Source of the DNA: an uncultured Mycoplasmatota bacterium
Lineage (GTDB): Bacteria; Bacillota_I; Bacilli_A; RF39; UBA660
Assembly (NCBI GenBank): GCA_947384645.1
Contig: CANDHX010000002.1
Coordinates: forward strand, 1-25,336
Length of the DNA: 25,336 bases
Reading direction: 5' to 3'
Shown: in pieces, positions 14,178 through 20,197 of the stretch
Numbering within the stretch: the stretch's first letter is position 1
Layout: each line of letters opens with the position of its first letter
The notes under the pieces: model-generated
What the model saw: the letters and a program-made list of their open reading frames with translations, nothing else
What the model was told of the DNA's origin: nothing
Database searches by the model: none
Translations under genes and position numbers: made by a program

Positions 14178-14750
14178 ATGACTTTAATTCCAACTGTTAT
14201 AGAGCGAACCTCGAACGGCGAGCGAGCATATGATTTATTTTCAAGACTTTTAAATGATAGAATAATTTTCCTCAGTGGAGAGATAAACGATGAAGTAGCA
14301 AGTTTAGTCATTTCTCAGCTGTTGTATTTAGATTCGTTAAGCCATGAGGACATTTCTTTATATATAAATAGTCCTGGCGGTTCTGTAATTTCTGGACTTG
14401 CAATATACGATACTATGAATTTTATTAAAAGCAATGTTTCAACTATTGTCGTTGGTATGGCAGCATCTATGGGTTCTTTTCTTTTAGCAGCTGGTACAAA
14501 AGGAAAACGGTATGCACTTCCTAATTCAGAAGTTATGATTCACGAAGTTTTAGGAGGAACTGAAGGACAGGCAACCGTGATAAAAATACAGGCAGAAAGA
14601 ATTCTAAAACTACGGGATAAGATGAATTCTTTGCTAGCTAAGTTAACCAATAAAACCATAAATAAGATTAACAAAGATACGGAAAGAGACCATTTTATGA
14701 GTGCAGAAGAAGCTTTAGAATATGGTCTTGTCGATAAGGTATTGTATTAA
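14178..14750 (+). CDS. clpP: ATP-dependent Clp protease proteolytic subunit ClpP
   Basis: A 190-residue ClpP serine peptidase, which forms two stacked heptamer rings fed by ClpX, ClpC or ClpA. Numbered from ATG 14178, the triad falls on the canonical positions: Ser97 in GMAASMGS, His122 in MIHEVLGG and Asp171 in ERDHFM. The sequence is somewhat divergent: MIHEVLGGTEGQATVIKI replaces the near-universal MIHQPLGGAQGQATDIEI, and SLSHEDISLYINSPGG is normal. It may be a second ClpP. GTGGGTGA precedes ATG 14178; the in-frame GTG at 14169 lies within it. No CtsR box or clear promoter is visible in the 48-bp gap, so readthrough from the ger operon is possible. Confidence 0.94.
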   Translation: MTLIPTVIERTSNGERAYDLFSRLLNDRIIFLSGEINDEVASLVISQLLYLDSLSHEDISLYINSPGGSVISGLAIYDTMNFIKSNVSTIVVGMAASMGSFLLAAGTKGKRYALPNSEVMIHEVLGGTEGQATVIKIQAERILKLRDKMNSLLAKLTNKTINKINKDTERDHFMSAEEALEYGLVDKVLY

Positions 14751-14805
14751 AATCATATATAGTATTCGTTAATATCATGGAATTTGATTAAAATAATTTA
14801 ATTTT

Positions 14806-14840
14806 AAAAGCGATACTTTTTAATTTTTAGTATCGCTTTT
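14806..14840. terminator. Bidirectional terminator, clpP / trmB
   Basis: AAAAGCGATAC (14806-14816) pairs with GTATCGCTTTT (14830-14840), 11 bp plus one T-A closing pair, with A/T tracts on both sides, between convergent clpP and trmB. Confidence 0.85.
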
Positions 14841-14850
14841 ATGATGATTT

Positions 14851-15489
14851 TTATCCTTTAAAAGAGGCATCCAGATAGTATATCGGTCTACCTTCTTCGT
14901 AATATTTTTTTTCAAAGTCGGTCATGACATTTTTAATCGGGATTTCGTTATGATGTAGGTCTAAGCTTATTCTATCGAATGTATACCAATATTGTGAGAG
15001 GGTTTCAAGAGAATATGCGAATAGTCCTTTATTATCTGTTTTCATAATGATGTGTTTATTTTTTTTAAATATTTTATCGTATAGTTTTAAATATGAAAAG
15101 TGCGTGAATCTCTTTTTCTCGTCAATTTTTTTGGGCCACGGTTCAGAGAATGTAAGATATATCGTGTCTATTTCTTTTCCAAAGAATTCATCGATACGCC
15201 TTGCATCATCGTTGATGAGTTTTAAATTTGGCAACTTTTTATTGTGGAGTTTGTTTACGGCATTTACTAATTGCGAGTCTACAATTTCTAAACCGATGAA
15301 GTTTATATCGGGATTTGCTTCTGCCATTTTGATGATGAACTCCCCTCTTCCGGTTCCTAGTTCTAAGTGAATAGGATTTTTATTGCCAAAAAAGTCATGC
15401 CATTTATTTTTGTAATTTGTAGGCGTATTTACCATATATGGACTTTTGTTTATTATTTTATCTGCATCTTTAATTTTATTATATTCCAT
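14851..15489 (-). CDS. trmB: tRNA (guanine-N7-)-methyltransferase
   Basis: A 212-residue SAM-dependent enzyme that makes m7G46 in the variable loop of tRNAs. SAM-binding motif I is ELGTGRGEF (43-51); FIGLEIV follows at 65-70; the TrmB signature LTFSEPWPKK at 112-121 followed by KKRFTHFSYLKLY, and the C-terminal TDFEKKYYEEGRPIYYL, are all present. The more usual NFPDPWPK is FSEPWPK here, a change common in Firmicutes. Length and motif order are normal. AGGAGA lies 6 nt before the ATG at 15489. It has its own promoter (15517-15546) and converges on clpP. Confidence 0.94.
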   Translation of the reverse strand: MEYNKIKDADKIINKSPYMVNTPTNYKNKWHDFFGNKNPIHLELGTGRGEFIIKMAEANPDINFIGLEIVDSQLVNAVNKLHNKKLPNLKLINDDARRIDEFFGKEIDTIYLTFSEPWPKKIDEKKRFTHFSYLKLYDKIFKKNKHIIMKTDNKGLFAYSLETLSQYWYTFDRISLDLHHNEIPIKNVMTDFEKKYYEEGRPIYYLDASFKG

Positions 15490-15516
15490 GTCTTCTCCTT
15501 TAAATTTCTGTAATTG

Positions 15517-15546
15517 ATTATATCATAGTTTTTTTTTCTAATACAA
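15517..15546 (-). promoter_or_regulatory. Promoter of trmB
   Basis: Minus strand TTGTAT (15541-15546), 18-nt spacer, TATAAT (15517-15522), 28 nt upstream of the ATG. Confidence 0.65.
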
Positions 15547-15547
15547 G

Positions 15548-15578
15548 AAAAAGTGTGGATAAGTTTATTCTTTTCCAC
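15548..15578 (-). terminator. Weak terminator after the HTH/membrane pair
   Basis: Minus strand GTGGA and TCCAC can pair over 5 bp around a long loop and are followed by ACTTTTT. The 5' arm overlaps the last codons of the 15565-15924 gene. It directly precedes the trmB -35. Confidence 0.35.
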
Positions 15579-15924
15579 CGCTATTTTTTTCATCTATACT
15601 TTCGATATCTCTAATTCTAAAATATTGTATTATTTCTTTATTCTTCATAGTATAAGTAAACTCAATCCATTCTTCATCGTAGTCTGTTATGGTTCCTTGT
15701 ATGCTACCCATAACGGAGAATTCATAGGAATTGTTTATTTCATCGTTAGAGATAATCAGATAGACTTTTTTACCAACATAATCTTTTAGAGGAAATTTAA
15801 GACGATTTTTATTCTTTATTGCTTTCGTAACGCTATCGGTCAAACCTTTTTCTTTAAAATCGTCTAACTTGCTATTGATGCTTAAGAGCATCATCAAAAT
15901 TACTAAGAGAAATATCCATTCCAT
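15565..15924 (-). CDS. Single-pass membrane protein with C-terminal domain shared with the adjacent regulator
   Basis: A 119-residue protein of unknown function. A hydrophobic N-terminal helix (residues 3-17, WIFLLVILMMLLSIN) would anchor it, with a cytoplasmic or external small domain at about 45-112. That domain (GKKVYLIISNDE, then GTITDYDEEWIEFTY, then a final FRIRDIESI) has the same order of strands and several identical residues as the C-terminal domain of the HTH protein encoded just upstream (GKTCTIDAD, KILDIDSDFIKIEF, LIESI), suggesting a duplicated small beta-barrel. The start codon overlaps the regulator's stop (TAATG) and uses an internal GAGGT site, so the two are translationally coupled. 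A membrane-bound partner of the regulator is an inference. Confidence 0.75.
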   Translation of the reverse strand: MEWIFLLVILMMLLSINSKLDDFKEKGLTDSVTKAIKNKNRLKFPLKDYVGKKVYLIISNDEINNSYEFSVMGSIQGTITDYDEEWIEFTYTMKNKEIIQYFRIRDIESIDEKNSGGKE

Positions 15925-16349
15925 TATGATACCTCTTTTGTAGTTTTTATAGATTCTATTAGTTTCATATCCAACATCTTGATGATGAATTCTTTTTTAT
16001 ATTTAAATTCTATTTTTATAAAGTCGGAATCTATATCTAATATTTTACAAGGGGTATCGAAGTTTAGTCTATAGTCATCTGTATCAGCATCAATGGTGCA
16101 AGTCTTTCCAATCAGTTTGTTTAAACAAGAGCCTTTTTTACATTCGATATCTATTTTATGATCGACTAAATTATCCAAGCTGGTGTCGAATATTTTTGCT
16201 AATTTTGATGCTTCTCTTAAATTGGGAGATGTGATATCGCTTTCCCAATTTGCTAAAGTTTGCCTCGAAATTCCTATCTTTTCCGATAAGGCTTCTTGAG
16301 TCAAATTATTCTTTTTACGAAGTTCTATTATTTTTTTTCCAAGCGTCAC
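15924..16349 (-). CDS. Xre-family transcriptional regulator with C-terminal beta domain
   Basis: A 141-residue DNA-binding protein. Residues 4-62 form a classical HTH_3 domain (KIIELRKKNNLTQEALSEKIG, ISRQTLANWESD, SPNLREASKLAKIFDTSLDNL). After a short Cys-containing linker (IECKKGSC, 68-75) comes a 60-residue domain (about 78-135), predicted beta-rich and shared with the membrane protein downstream. Two linker cysteines spaced by four residues could respond to redox or metal, but that is speculative. It starts at GTG 16349 with GAGGTG about 7 nt upstream. A TTTTACA/TGTAAAA inverted repeat lies upstream at about 16396-16427 and might be its operator. Confidence 0.85.
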   Translation of the reverse strand: MTLGKKIIELRKKNNLTQEALSEKIGISRQTLANWESDITSPNLREASKLAKIFDTSLDNLVDHKIDIECKKGSCLNKLIGKTCTIDADTDDYRLNFDTPCKILDIDSDFIKIEFKYKKEFIIKMLDMKLIESIKTTKEVS

Positions 16350-16445
16350 TTGTCTTCACCTCTTCAGTCAAAATGATAATACTTTTTTATTTATTTTTAC
16401 ATAAAATATACTTAACATTTTGTAAAAGTGTATTAACATATGCAA

Positions 16446-16673
16446 TTAAGGTAAAAAGAACAATAGGTCTATCGAAGCTAATGTCGTCCTTTTAAACATC
16501 GGATTTAAGTTGCACAGTTTAATAGCACTTCCTATTATGGTATAAATACTCATGAGCGATATGATTAAGCTCCAAACACCTTTATTTCCAAGTAATAAGA
16601 TTTCTCTTCCAAATACTACGATACTTAATGCTAGGATAACTCTATAAAGCAATATTTTGTTTTTCGTTTTCAT
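16446..16673 (-). CDS. Small membrane protein, two predicted TM segments
   Basis: A 75-residue hydrophobic protein, with TM segments at about 9-28 and 33-53 and a short tail. No family recognised. The gene is supported by AAGGAA about 7 nt before the ATG and by a promoter at 16700-16728 with an extended -10. It precedes the HTH regulator in the same orientation with a 96-bp gap; no terminator is obvious, so all three genes might share transcripts. Confidence 0.6.
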   Translation of the reverse strand: MKTKNKILLYRVILALSIVVFGREILLLGNKGVWSLIISLMSIYTIIGSAIKLCNLNPMFKRTTLASIDLLFFLP

Positions 16674-16699
16674 TTTACTTTCCTTTCTTTTGGTTTAAT

Positions 16700-16728
16700 A
16701 TTATAGCACCAATATTATATTATGCGAA
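16700..16728 (-). promoter_or_regulatory. Promoter of the small membrane protein gene
   Basis: Minus strand TTCGCA (16723-16728), 17-nt spacer and TGCTATAAT (TATAAT at 16700-16705, with TGn extension), 27 nt upstream of the ATG. Confidence 0.6.
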
Positions 16729-16729
16729 G

Positions 16730-17073
16730 AAAAATTTATTAAATGTGATTTTAAACTGTTTTTGATAAAGAAATTTATAAAAGTATTGTAACGATTTGGA
16801 CTGATTTTAAAAAACTTTTGCTATCATAATATAAGTTGTAAGGAGTAATTGGTGTTTTAAGGGGTAACGATTAAAACCTTATCAAAGTCTTCCATATCGA
16901 AAACTTCCATTTTATGTACTTATTATTAATAACGAGTAAATTCAATCTAATCTTATAACGTTTTATATTTTATTACTTTTTAATTTCTTTATAGAAGTAT
17001 AGTATCTCAATCTTTGTTACTTATTTTATAGAGCTTTTATTAACTTAAATTCAAATAAAAAAATCTTCCATTT
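16730..17073. other. Gene-poor AT-rich stretch
   Basis: No convincing gene in these 344 bases. On the plus strand, near 16849-16863, a strong Shine-Dalgarno (AAGGAG) is followed by GTG TTT TAA, a two-codon reading frame, and then by another AAGGGG. This looks like the start of a lost gene rather than a functional leader. Several short A/T-rich inverted repeats occur, none with a clear terminator shape. Confidence 0.5.
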
Positions 17074-17256
17074 TTATAACAATAGAAAGATTAGATAGAA
17101 AGTTTTTTTAAAATCACTTGGTCTAATTATAAATCTTTTTTCTAATATACTATTTAATTTATCTATACACGGTTTTTCTCTAAAAACTTTTGTATCATAA
17201 GATTGCCAATCAACAATTCCATGATACAAGTAATCATTAATGTTTAATTTTTCCAA
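17074..17256 (-). CDS. Small hypothetical ORF, possibly the truncated start of a longer gene
   Basis: A 60-residue reading frame, starting from TTG 17256 behind a good GGGGG site about 7 nt away. The first 50 residues (ending EKRFIIRPSDFKK) read like the N-terminus of a real globular protein, while the last ten (TFYLIFLLL) look like out-of-frame sequence. An A7 run in the coding strand at the break suggests a slippage frameshift or a deletion. I cannot name the family. It lies downstream of the degenerate second copy of the tRNA-Arg flank, in the position that the 267-residue gene occupies relative to the intact copy. Confidence 0.4.
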   Translation of the reverse strand: MEKLNINDYLYHGIVDWQSYDTKVFREKPCIDKLNSILEKRFIIRPSDFKKTFYLIFLLL

Positions 17257-17563
17257 AGTTAACCCCCAAAATTGATTATTATTATACTATTTTAAAAATA
17301 TATAATAAATATAAAAAGTTTCGATTAATTCTAAACTTTCATTTAAAGATTATCCCCACCTCAAGTATTACTCAAGCGAAGAAAACTTAAAACGAACCAC
17401 AAGTGTTCGGATAAAAACTTCATGGTGCCTCTAGTGGTTAGATACCGAACCCCTAAAAATCAACTCACTCCACCTCAAGTACAACTAGATTATACTGCAT
17501 TATTATAAGCATTAAAACATATTTATAACAAAAATATAACTTTTATTTAACATTTTTTTACAT
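17257..17563. other. Gene-free stretch with degenerate tRNA flank
   Basis: No gene is evident. The stretch holds a degenerate hairpin (AAAGTTT/AAACTTT, 17315-17339), copy 1 of the 75-bp direct repeat (17354-17428), a remnant of a tRNA T-arm (CGAACCCCTAA on plus, 17446-17456) and a third short match to the repeat (CCACCTCAAGTA, 17470-17481). Confidence 0.6.
17354..17428. repeat. 75-bp direct repeat, copy 1 (tRNA-Arg 3' flank, decayed)
   Basis: It is identical to 18429-18503 except for two positions (17380 region C for T; 17404 T for G). It runs from CCCCACCTCAAG to CATGGTGC, that is, from the downstream flank into the last residues (GCACCA on the minus strand) of a tRNA. The T-for-G change breaks the loop-closing pair of the terminator hairpin contained in the repeat. 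Beyond it, only an 11-nt T-arm remnant resembles the tRNA. Confidence 0.85.
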
Positions 17564-18367
17564 CTACTTTTTAGCACCAATGCTAGGCTCTAATACCATA
17601 TCATCTATATAATTTTCAACCTTTTCAATTTCTTCTTTAATTACAGTTATTTGTTCATTTTGTCTTAATTTTCTTTTGATTTTAAATAATTTCATAAATA
17701 TAAACTGTAAAAAATCTTGAAATCTTTCTTTATCAAATTGATTTACGAAGGCTTGGAAATCTCCACTAATATAAAGTTCCTTTAAACTATCTTTAAATCT
17801 ATTGTAAAATGGCATTATTAAAGGAAATGCATTATCTTGCCAAGAAGGCGTATAAACAACATTTATTCCTAATCTTTTCAATTCATTAATAATATCAAAT
17901 GTCATTAATTGGTTAATAACTTCATTCATTGAGTCATTTTCTAAAATAACTTCATCGCCTCTTTCCATACTAAATGAGATTCCATTTATGACCGCATAAG
18001 GGGATAATGAAATAACATGGGAAGCAATCATATGATTTATTTCATGTATTATATGACTAATATTATAATCTTGTGGCAAAACCAATAAATTAAACTCATC
18101 TATATATGAACTTTGTAAAAATGCTTCACTTTTCCTTTTTGATAGAAAATATTCTAATCTGTCTTTTGACATATCTGTTATTATATGTGAAAATATATCG
18201 CTATTATCTTCTATACTTTTTGAATCATGCCAAATAGTATTAGCATTTTTTATTCTGTCTATTATATATTCAGAATTCTTTTCACCATAAAAATTAATAA
18301 AAGCTGATATAAATATATTTTTATCATTATCAAATTTATCAAATATTTCCATCTTTTTCACTACCAT
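17564..18367 (-). CDS. Hypothetical protein with HExxH zinc-protease-like motif
   Basis: A 267-residue soluble protein. Residues 104-120 (SHIIHEINHMIASHVIS) contain HEINH, a HExxH zinc-binding motif in a predicted helix, and NEVINQL at 148-154 places a Glu about 40 residues later, where gluzincin-type metallopeptidases carry their third ligand. The family is not one I can name. The C-terminal 60 residues are Lys/Glu-rich and probably helical. ATG 18367 has no good ribosome site; ATG 18352 (GGTAGTGA upstream) is an alternative start. The gene is bracketed by the two copies of the 75-bp tRNA-flank repeat, suggesting acquired DNA. No signal peptide is visible, so the protein is likely intracellular. 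Confidence 0.7.
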   Translation of the reverse strand: MVVKKMEIFDKFDNDKNIFISAFINFYGEKNSEYIIDRIKNANTIWHDSKSIEDNSDIFSHIITDMSKDRLEYFLSKRKSEAFLQSSYIDEFNLLVLPQDYNISHIIHEINHMIASHVISLSPYAVINGISFSMERGDEVILENDSMNEVINQLMTFDIINELKRLGINVVYTPSWQDNAFPLIMPFYNRFKDSLKELYISGDFQAFVNQFDKERFQDFLQFIFMKLFKIKRKLRQNEQITVIKEEIEKVENYIDDMVLEPSIGAKK

Positions 18368-18392
18368 ACTTTTAAAATTTATCTTAATCTAA

Positions 18393-18415
18393 AAGTCTCG
18401 ATTATTTCGAGACTT
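18393..18415. repeat. Perfect 9-bp hairpin between tRNA-Arg and the HExxH gene
   Basis: AAGTCTCGA, loop TTATT, TCGAGACTT. On the minus strand it is followed by TTTTAGATT, so it may be a secondary terminator for tRNA transcription. A degenerate counterpart sits at the same place relative to repeat copy 1 (17315-17339). Confidence 0.6.
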
Positions 18416-18428
18416 AATGAGATTTTAG

Positions 18429-18503
18429 CCCCACCTCAAGTATTACTCAAGTGAAGAAAACTTAAAACGAACCACAAGGGTTCGGATAAAAACTTCATGG
18501 TGC
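18429..18503. repeat. 75-bp direct repeat, copy 2 (intact tRNA-Arg 3' flank)
   Basis: It overlaps the last six nucleotides of tRNA-Arg and extends downstream. It contains the tRNA terminator. 73 of 75 positions match copy 1 at 17354-17428. Confidence 0.85.
18464..18485 (-). terminator. Terminator of tRNA-Arg
   Basis: Minus strand CGAACC, CTTGT loop, GGTTCG, then TTTTAAGTTTT, 14 nt after the tRNA CCA. Confidence 0.7.
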
Positions 18504-18574
18504 GCCCAAAGGGAGTCGAACCCCTAACCTTTAGATCCGTAGTCTAACGCTCTATCCAATTGAGCTATGAGCGC
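18498..18574 (-). tRNA. tRNA-Arg (anticodon ACG)
   Basis: A 77-nt tRNA with encoded CCA. Acceptor GCGCTCA pairs with TGGGCGC (one G-U); D-arm GCTC/GAGC; anticodon stem TTAGA/TCTAA with loop CTACGGA, anticodon ACG (A34 normally deaminated to inosine, reading CGN); T-arm GGGG-TTCGACT-CCCT type. It has its own promoter upstream and a terminator downstream, and its 3' end is part of a direct repeat with 17354-17428. Confidence 0.97.
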
Positions 18575-18578
18575 AAAA

Positions 18579-18609
18579 AATAATATCGGTCTTAAAAACC
18601 AATATTATT
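18579..18609 (-). terminator. Terminator of the 18660-20057 gene, overlapping the tRNA promoter
   Basis: Minus strand AATAATATTGGT, 7-nt loop, ACCGATATTATT (12 bp, one G-U), then six T, ending just before the tRNA 5' end. Its 5' arm overlaps the TATAAT of the tRNA promoter. Confidence 0.75.
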
Positions 18610-18634
18610 ATAGCACATATCTTTTATATTTCAA
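18607..18634 (-). promoter_or_regulatory. Promoter of tRNA-Arg
   Basis: Minus strand TTGAAA (18629-18634), 16-nt spacer, TGCTATAAT (TATAAT at 18607-18612). Transcription would start near 18600, about 26 nt upstream of the mature tRNA. Confidence 0.75.
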
Positions 18635-18659
18635 GAATTTTATTTTTTTGAATTAAGCA

Positions 18660-20057
18660 TTATTGAGTGGGATTATTGTTATAACGCTTATTATCTTTAC
18701 TATTACTTTTTATTACAGTTCTAGCATTTTCTAGTGATACTTCTAATGTTTCTAAGTCTTGGGCTAAACTTTCTGCCCGTGAGCATCTAACTATTTTTTT
18801 ATCTATATCTATTTCTAAAGCTACCAATCTTTTTAAGTATTCACCTTCTGTTGTATATAGCCTTAGTTCACTTTTTTGCTCTTTCTGGTCTTTAACATAT
18901 TCGGCGGCTATTTTGTAAAGTTCAGTTAAACTGGCCTCACATCCTTCATACGGATATGAAATAATTTTTTGAATTATCTTTTTAGTCAATGATAAATAAT
19001 CGTCTTTGAAGTCGTTATCATCGGCAATTCCTATAAATTTTAAACGCTCTTTTATCATCTCTTCTCTTATTAAGGTTTTATCCGACCTTTTTAGACCAAA
19101 TTTTTTGTTTTTTGAAAAAAGCTTTAATTCAAAATCTGTTAATTCACTTGAAAATTCTTCTATATCTAAGGAAGATTGTCCTCGTAGTTCATCTCTTTTA
19201 CTTTCTATATATCTTTTAACTAATTTTTCTAAGTAGTTCAATTCACTTACGTAACTAGCTTGCCCCATATTTTTAATATAGTCTATATCTGATAAAACAA
19301 ATCTAATAAAAGGGTCTTGTTTATTTTCCAGTAATACTGGATTTGATTCCTTATTTTCTAAGAAAAAATCGTGCTTTTGATTGTAACTATTGATAAAGCT
19401 TTCCCAAACGTATGTATTCCATTCAAAGTTAATACTCGCTTTATATTTTTTTTGGCGTTCTCTGTATGGGCAAAAGCTCGTTCTTCGAAATAGATTATAA
19501 ACTGTCATTATTCTCAATTTTATTCTTGTTTTTAATGGAAGAGGTAGTTTTAAATCTTTTAAAATATCATATCTTTCACTCATCATAAATGAAAACAATT
19601 TTGCTGTTTCTAGCCCAGTATTATCATCTATTATAAAACCTGCTAAAAGATAATTTTTTAAAACTTTTTGGCAAGCCTCAATTTTAGTGCGTTTGTCTTC
19701 GCTTTCTGACAAGATAGCCTCGATTTTTTCTCTAGATTCTGACTTTGTATTTTGATACATTCTCTCTAAATTTTTAAGTCTTAAAAAGAACGAGCTATTT
19801 AAAGGTATGTCTTCCCCGAAATAAAATGTGGCAGATTTTAAAGTATAATTTTTGTCATAACCTGAAACATAATCGATTCTTAAAACTCTTTCTCCTAAAA
19901 ACTCCATTTTAAAAATTCTATTTTTTGAGCTTATAACGTCTCCTAAACAAAGTAAGAAGTAGTCATATTCATAAAAGTCTGTGTTCCCTTTTTCTTTTAT
20001 CGAATAAAAATGTATTTTTTCTCCGTTAGAAGATATTCTAGTTACAAAGTATTTCAT
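18660..20057 (-). CDS. Uncharacterised 465-residue soluble protein
   Basis: I do not recognise the family. The protein is hydrophilic, without signal peptide or TM helix. The N-terminal 100 residues look beta-rich (KIHFYSIKE, DYFLLCLGDVISSKNRIFKMEFLGERVLRIDYV), the remainder is mostly helical and highly charged (Lys/Glu), with a probable coiled coil near the C-terminus (residues 425-450, SLAQDLETLEVSLENARTV) and a polar Asn-rich tail. A Cys/aromatic patch, SFCPYRERQKKY, occurs around 194-206. ATG 20057 has GAGGG 7 nt upstream and a consensus promoter. It is monocistronic, next to the tRNA-Arg variable site, so it may belong to the accessory gene pool; base composition is not obviously different from its neighbours. 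Confidence 0.8.
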   Translation of the reverse strand: MKYFVTRISSNGEKIHFYSIKEKGNTDFYEYDYFLLCLGDVISSKNRIFKMEFLGERVLRIDYVSGYDKNYTLKSATFYFGEDIPLNSSFFLRLKNLERMYQNTKSESREKIEAILSESEDKRTKIEACQKVLKNYLLAGFIIDDNTGLETAKLFSFMMSERYDILKDLKLPLPLKTRIKLRIMTVYNLFRRTSFCPYRERQKKYKASINFEWNTYVWESFINSYNQKHDFFLENKESNPVLLENKQDPFIRFVLSDIDYIKNMGQASYVSELNYLEKLVKRYIESKRDELRGQSSLDIEEFSSELTDFELKLFSKNKKFGLKRSDKTLIREEMIKERLKFIGIADDNDFKDDYLSLTKKIIQKIISYPYEGCEASLTELYKIAAEYVKDQKEQKSELRLYTTEGEYLKRLVALEIDIDKKIVRCSRAESLAQDLETLEVSLENARTVIKSNSKDNKRYNNNPTQ

Positions 20058-20082
20058 CGTTATCCCTCATCAATTGAAATTT

Positions 20083-20110
20083 ATTATACTTATTTAGTTT
20101 TGATTGTCAA
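20083..20110 (-). promoter_or_regulatory. Consensus promoter of the 18660-20057 gene
   Basis: Minus strand TTGACA (20105-20110), 16-nt spacer, TATAAT (20083-20088): both hexamers perfect, 25 nt upstream of the ATG. No operator is obvious. Confidence 0.85.
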
Positions 20111-20164
20111 GTTTTATTCTTAACTATTTTAATGTTGAACGAAAGAACATTGAGAAATTTTTGA

Positions 20165-20197
20165 AACAAAAATGATATCGTTTTCAATACCATTTTT
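20165..20197 (-). terminator. Terminator of ppaC
   Basis: Minus strand AAAAATGGTAT, TGAAAACG loop, ATATCATTTTT: an 11-bp stem with one G-U that merges into a T tract; its 5' arm overlaps the ppaC stop codon. Confidence 0.6.

Noticed and set aside
16380..16440. TTTTACA/TGTAAAA inverted repeat as a terminator
   Set aside because: Arms are 7 bp of pure A/T-rich sequence separated by about 18 nt, with no T tract in the right place; kept only as a possible operator for the HTH gene.
16849..16880. Strong Shine-Dalgarno followed by GTG TTT TAA as a regulatory leader peptide
   Set aside because: No downstream gene on the plus strand exists for it to control; more likely the relic of a lost gene start.
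17424..17500. A second, complete tRNA gene at repeat copy 1
   Set aside because: Only the terminal ACCA and an 11-nt T-arm match remain; no acceptor, D or anticodon stems can be formed.
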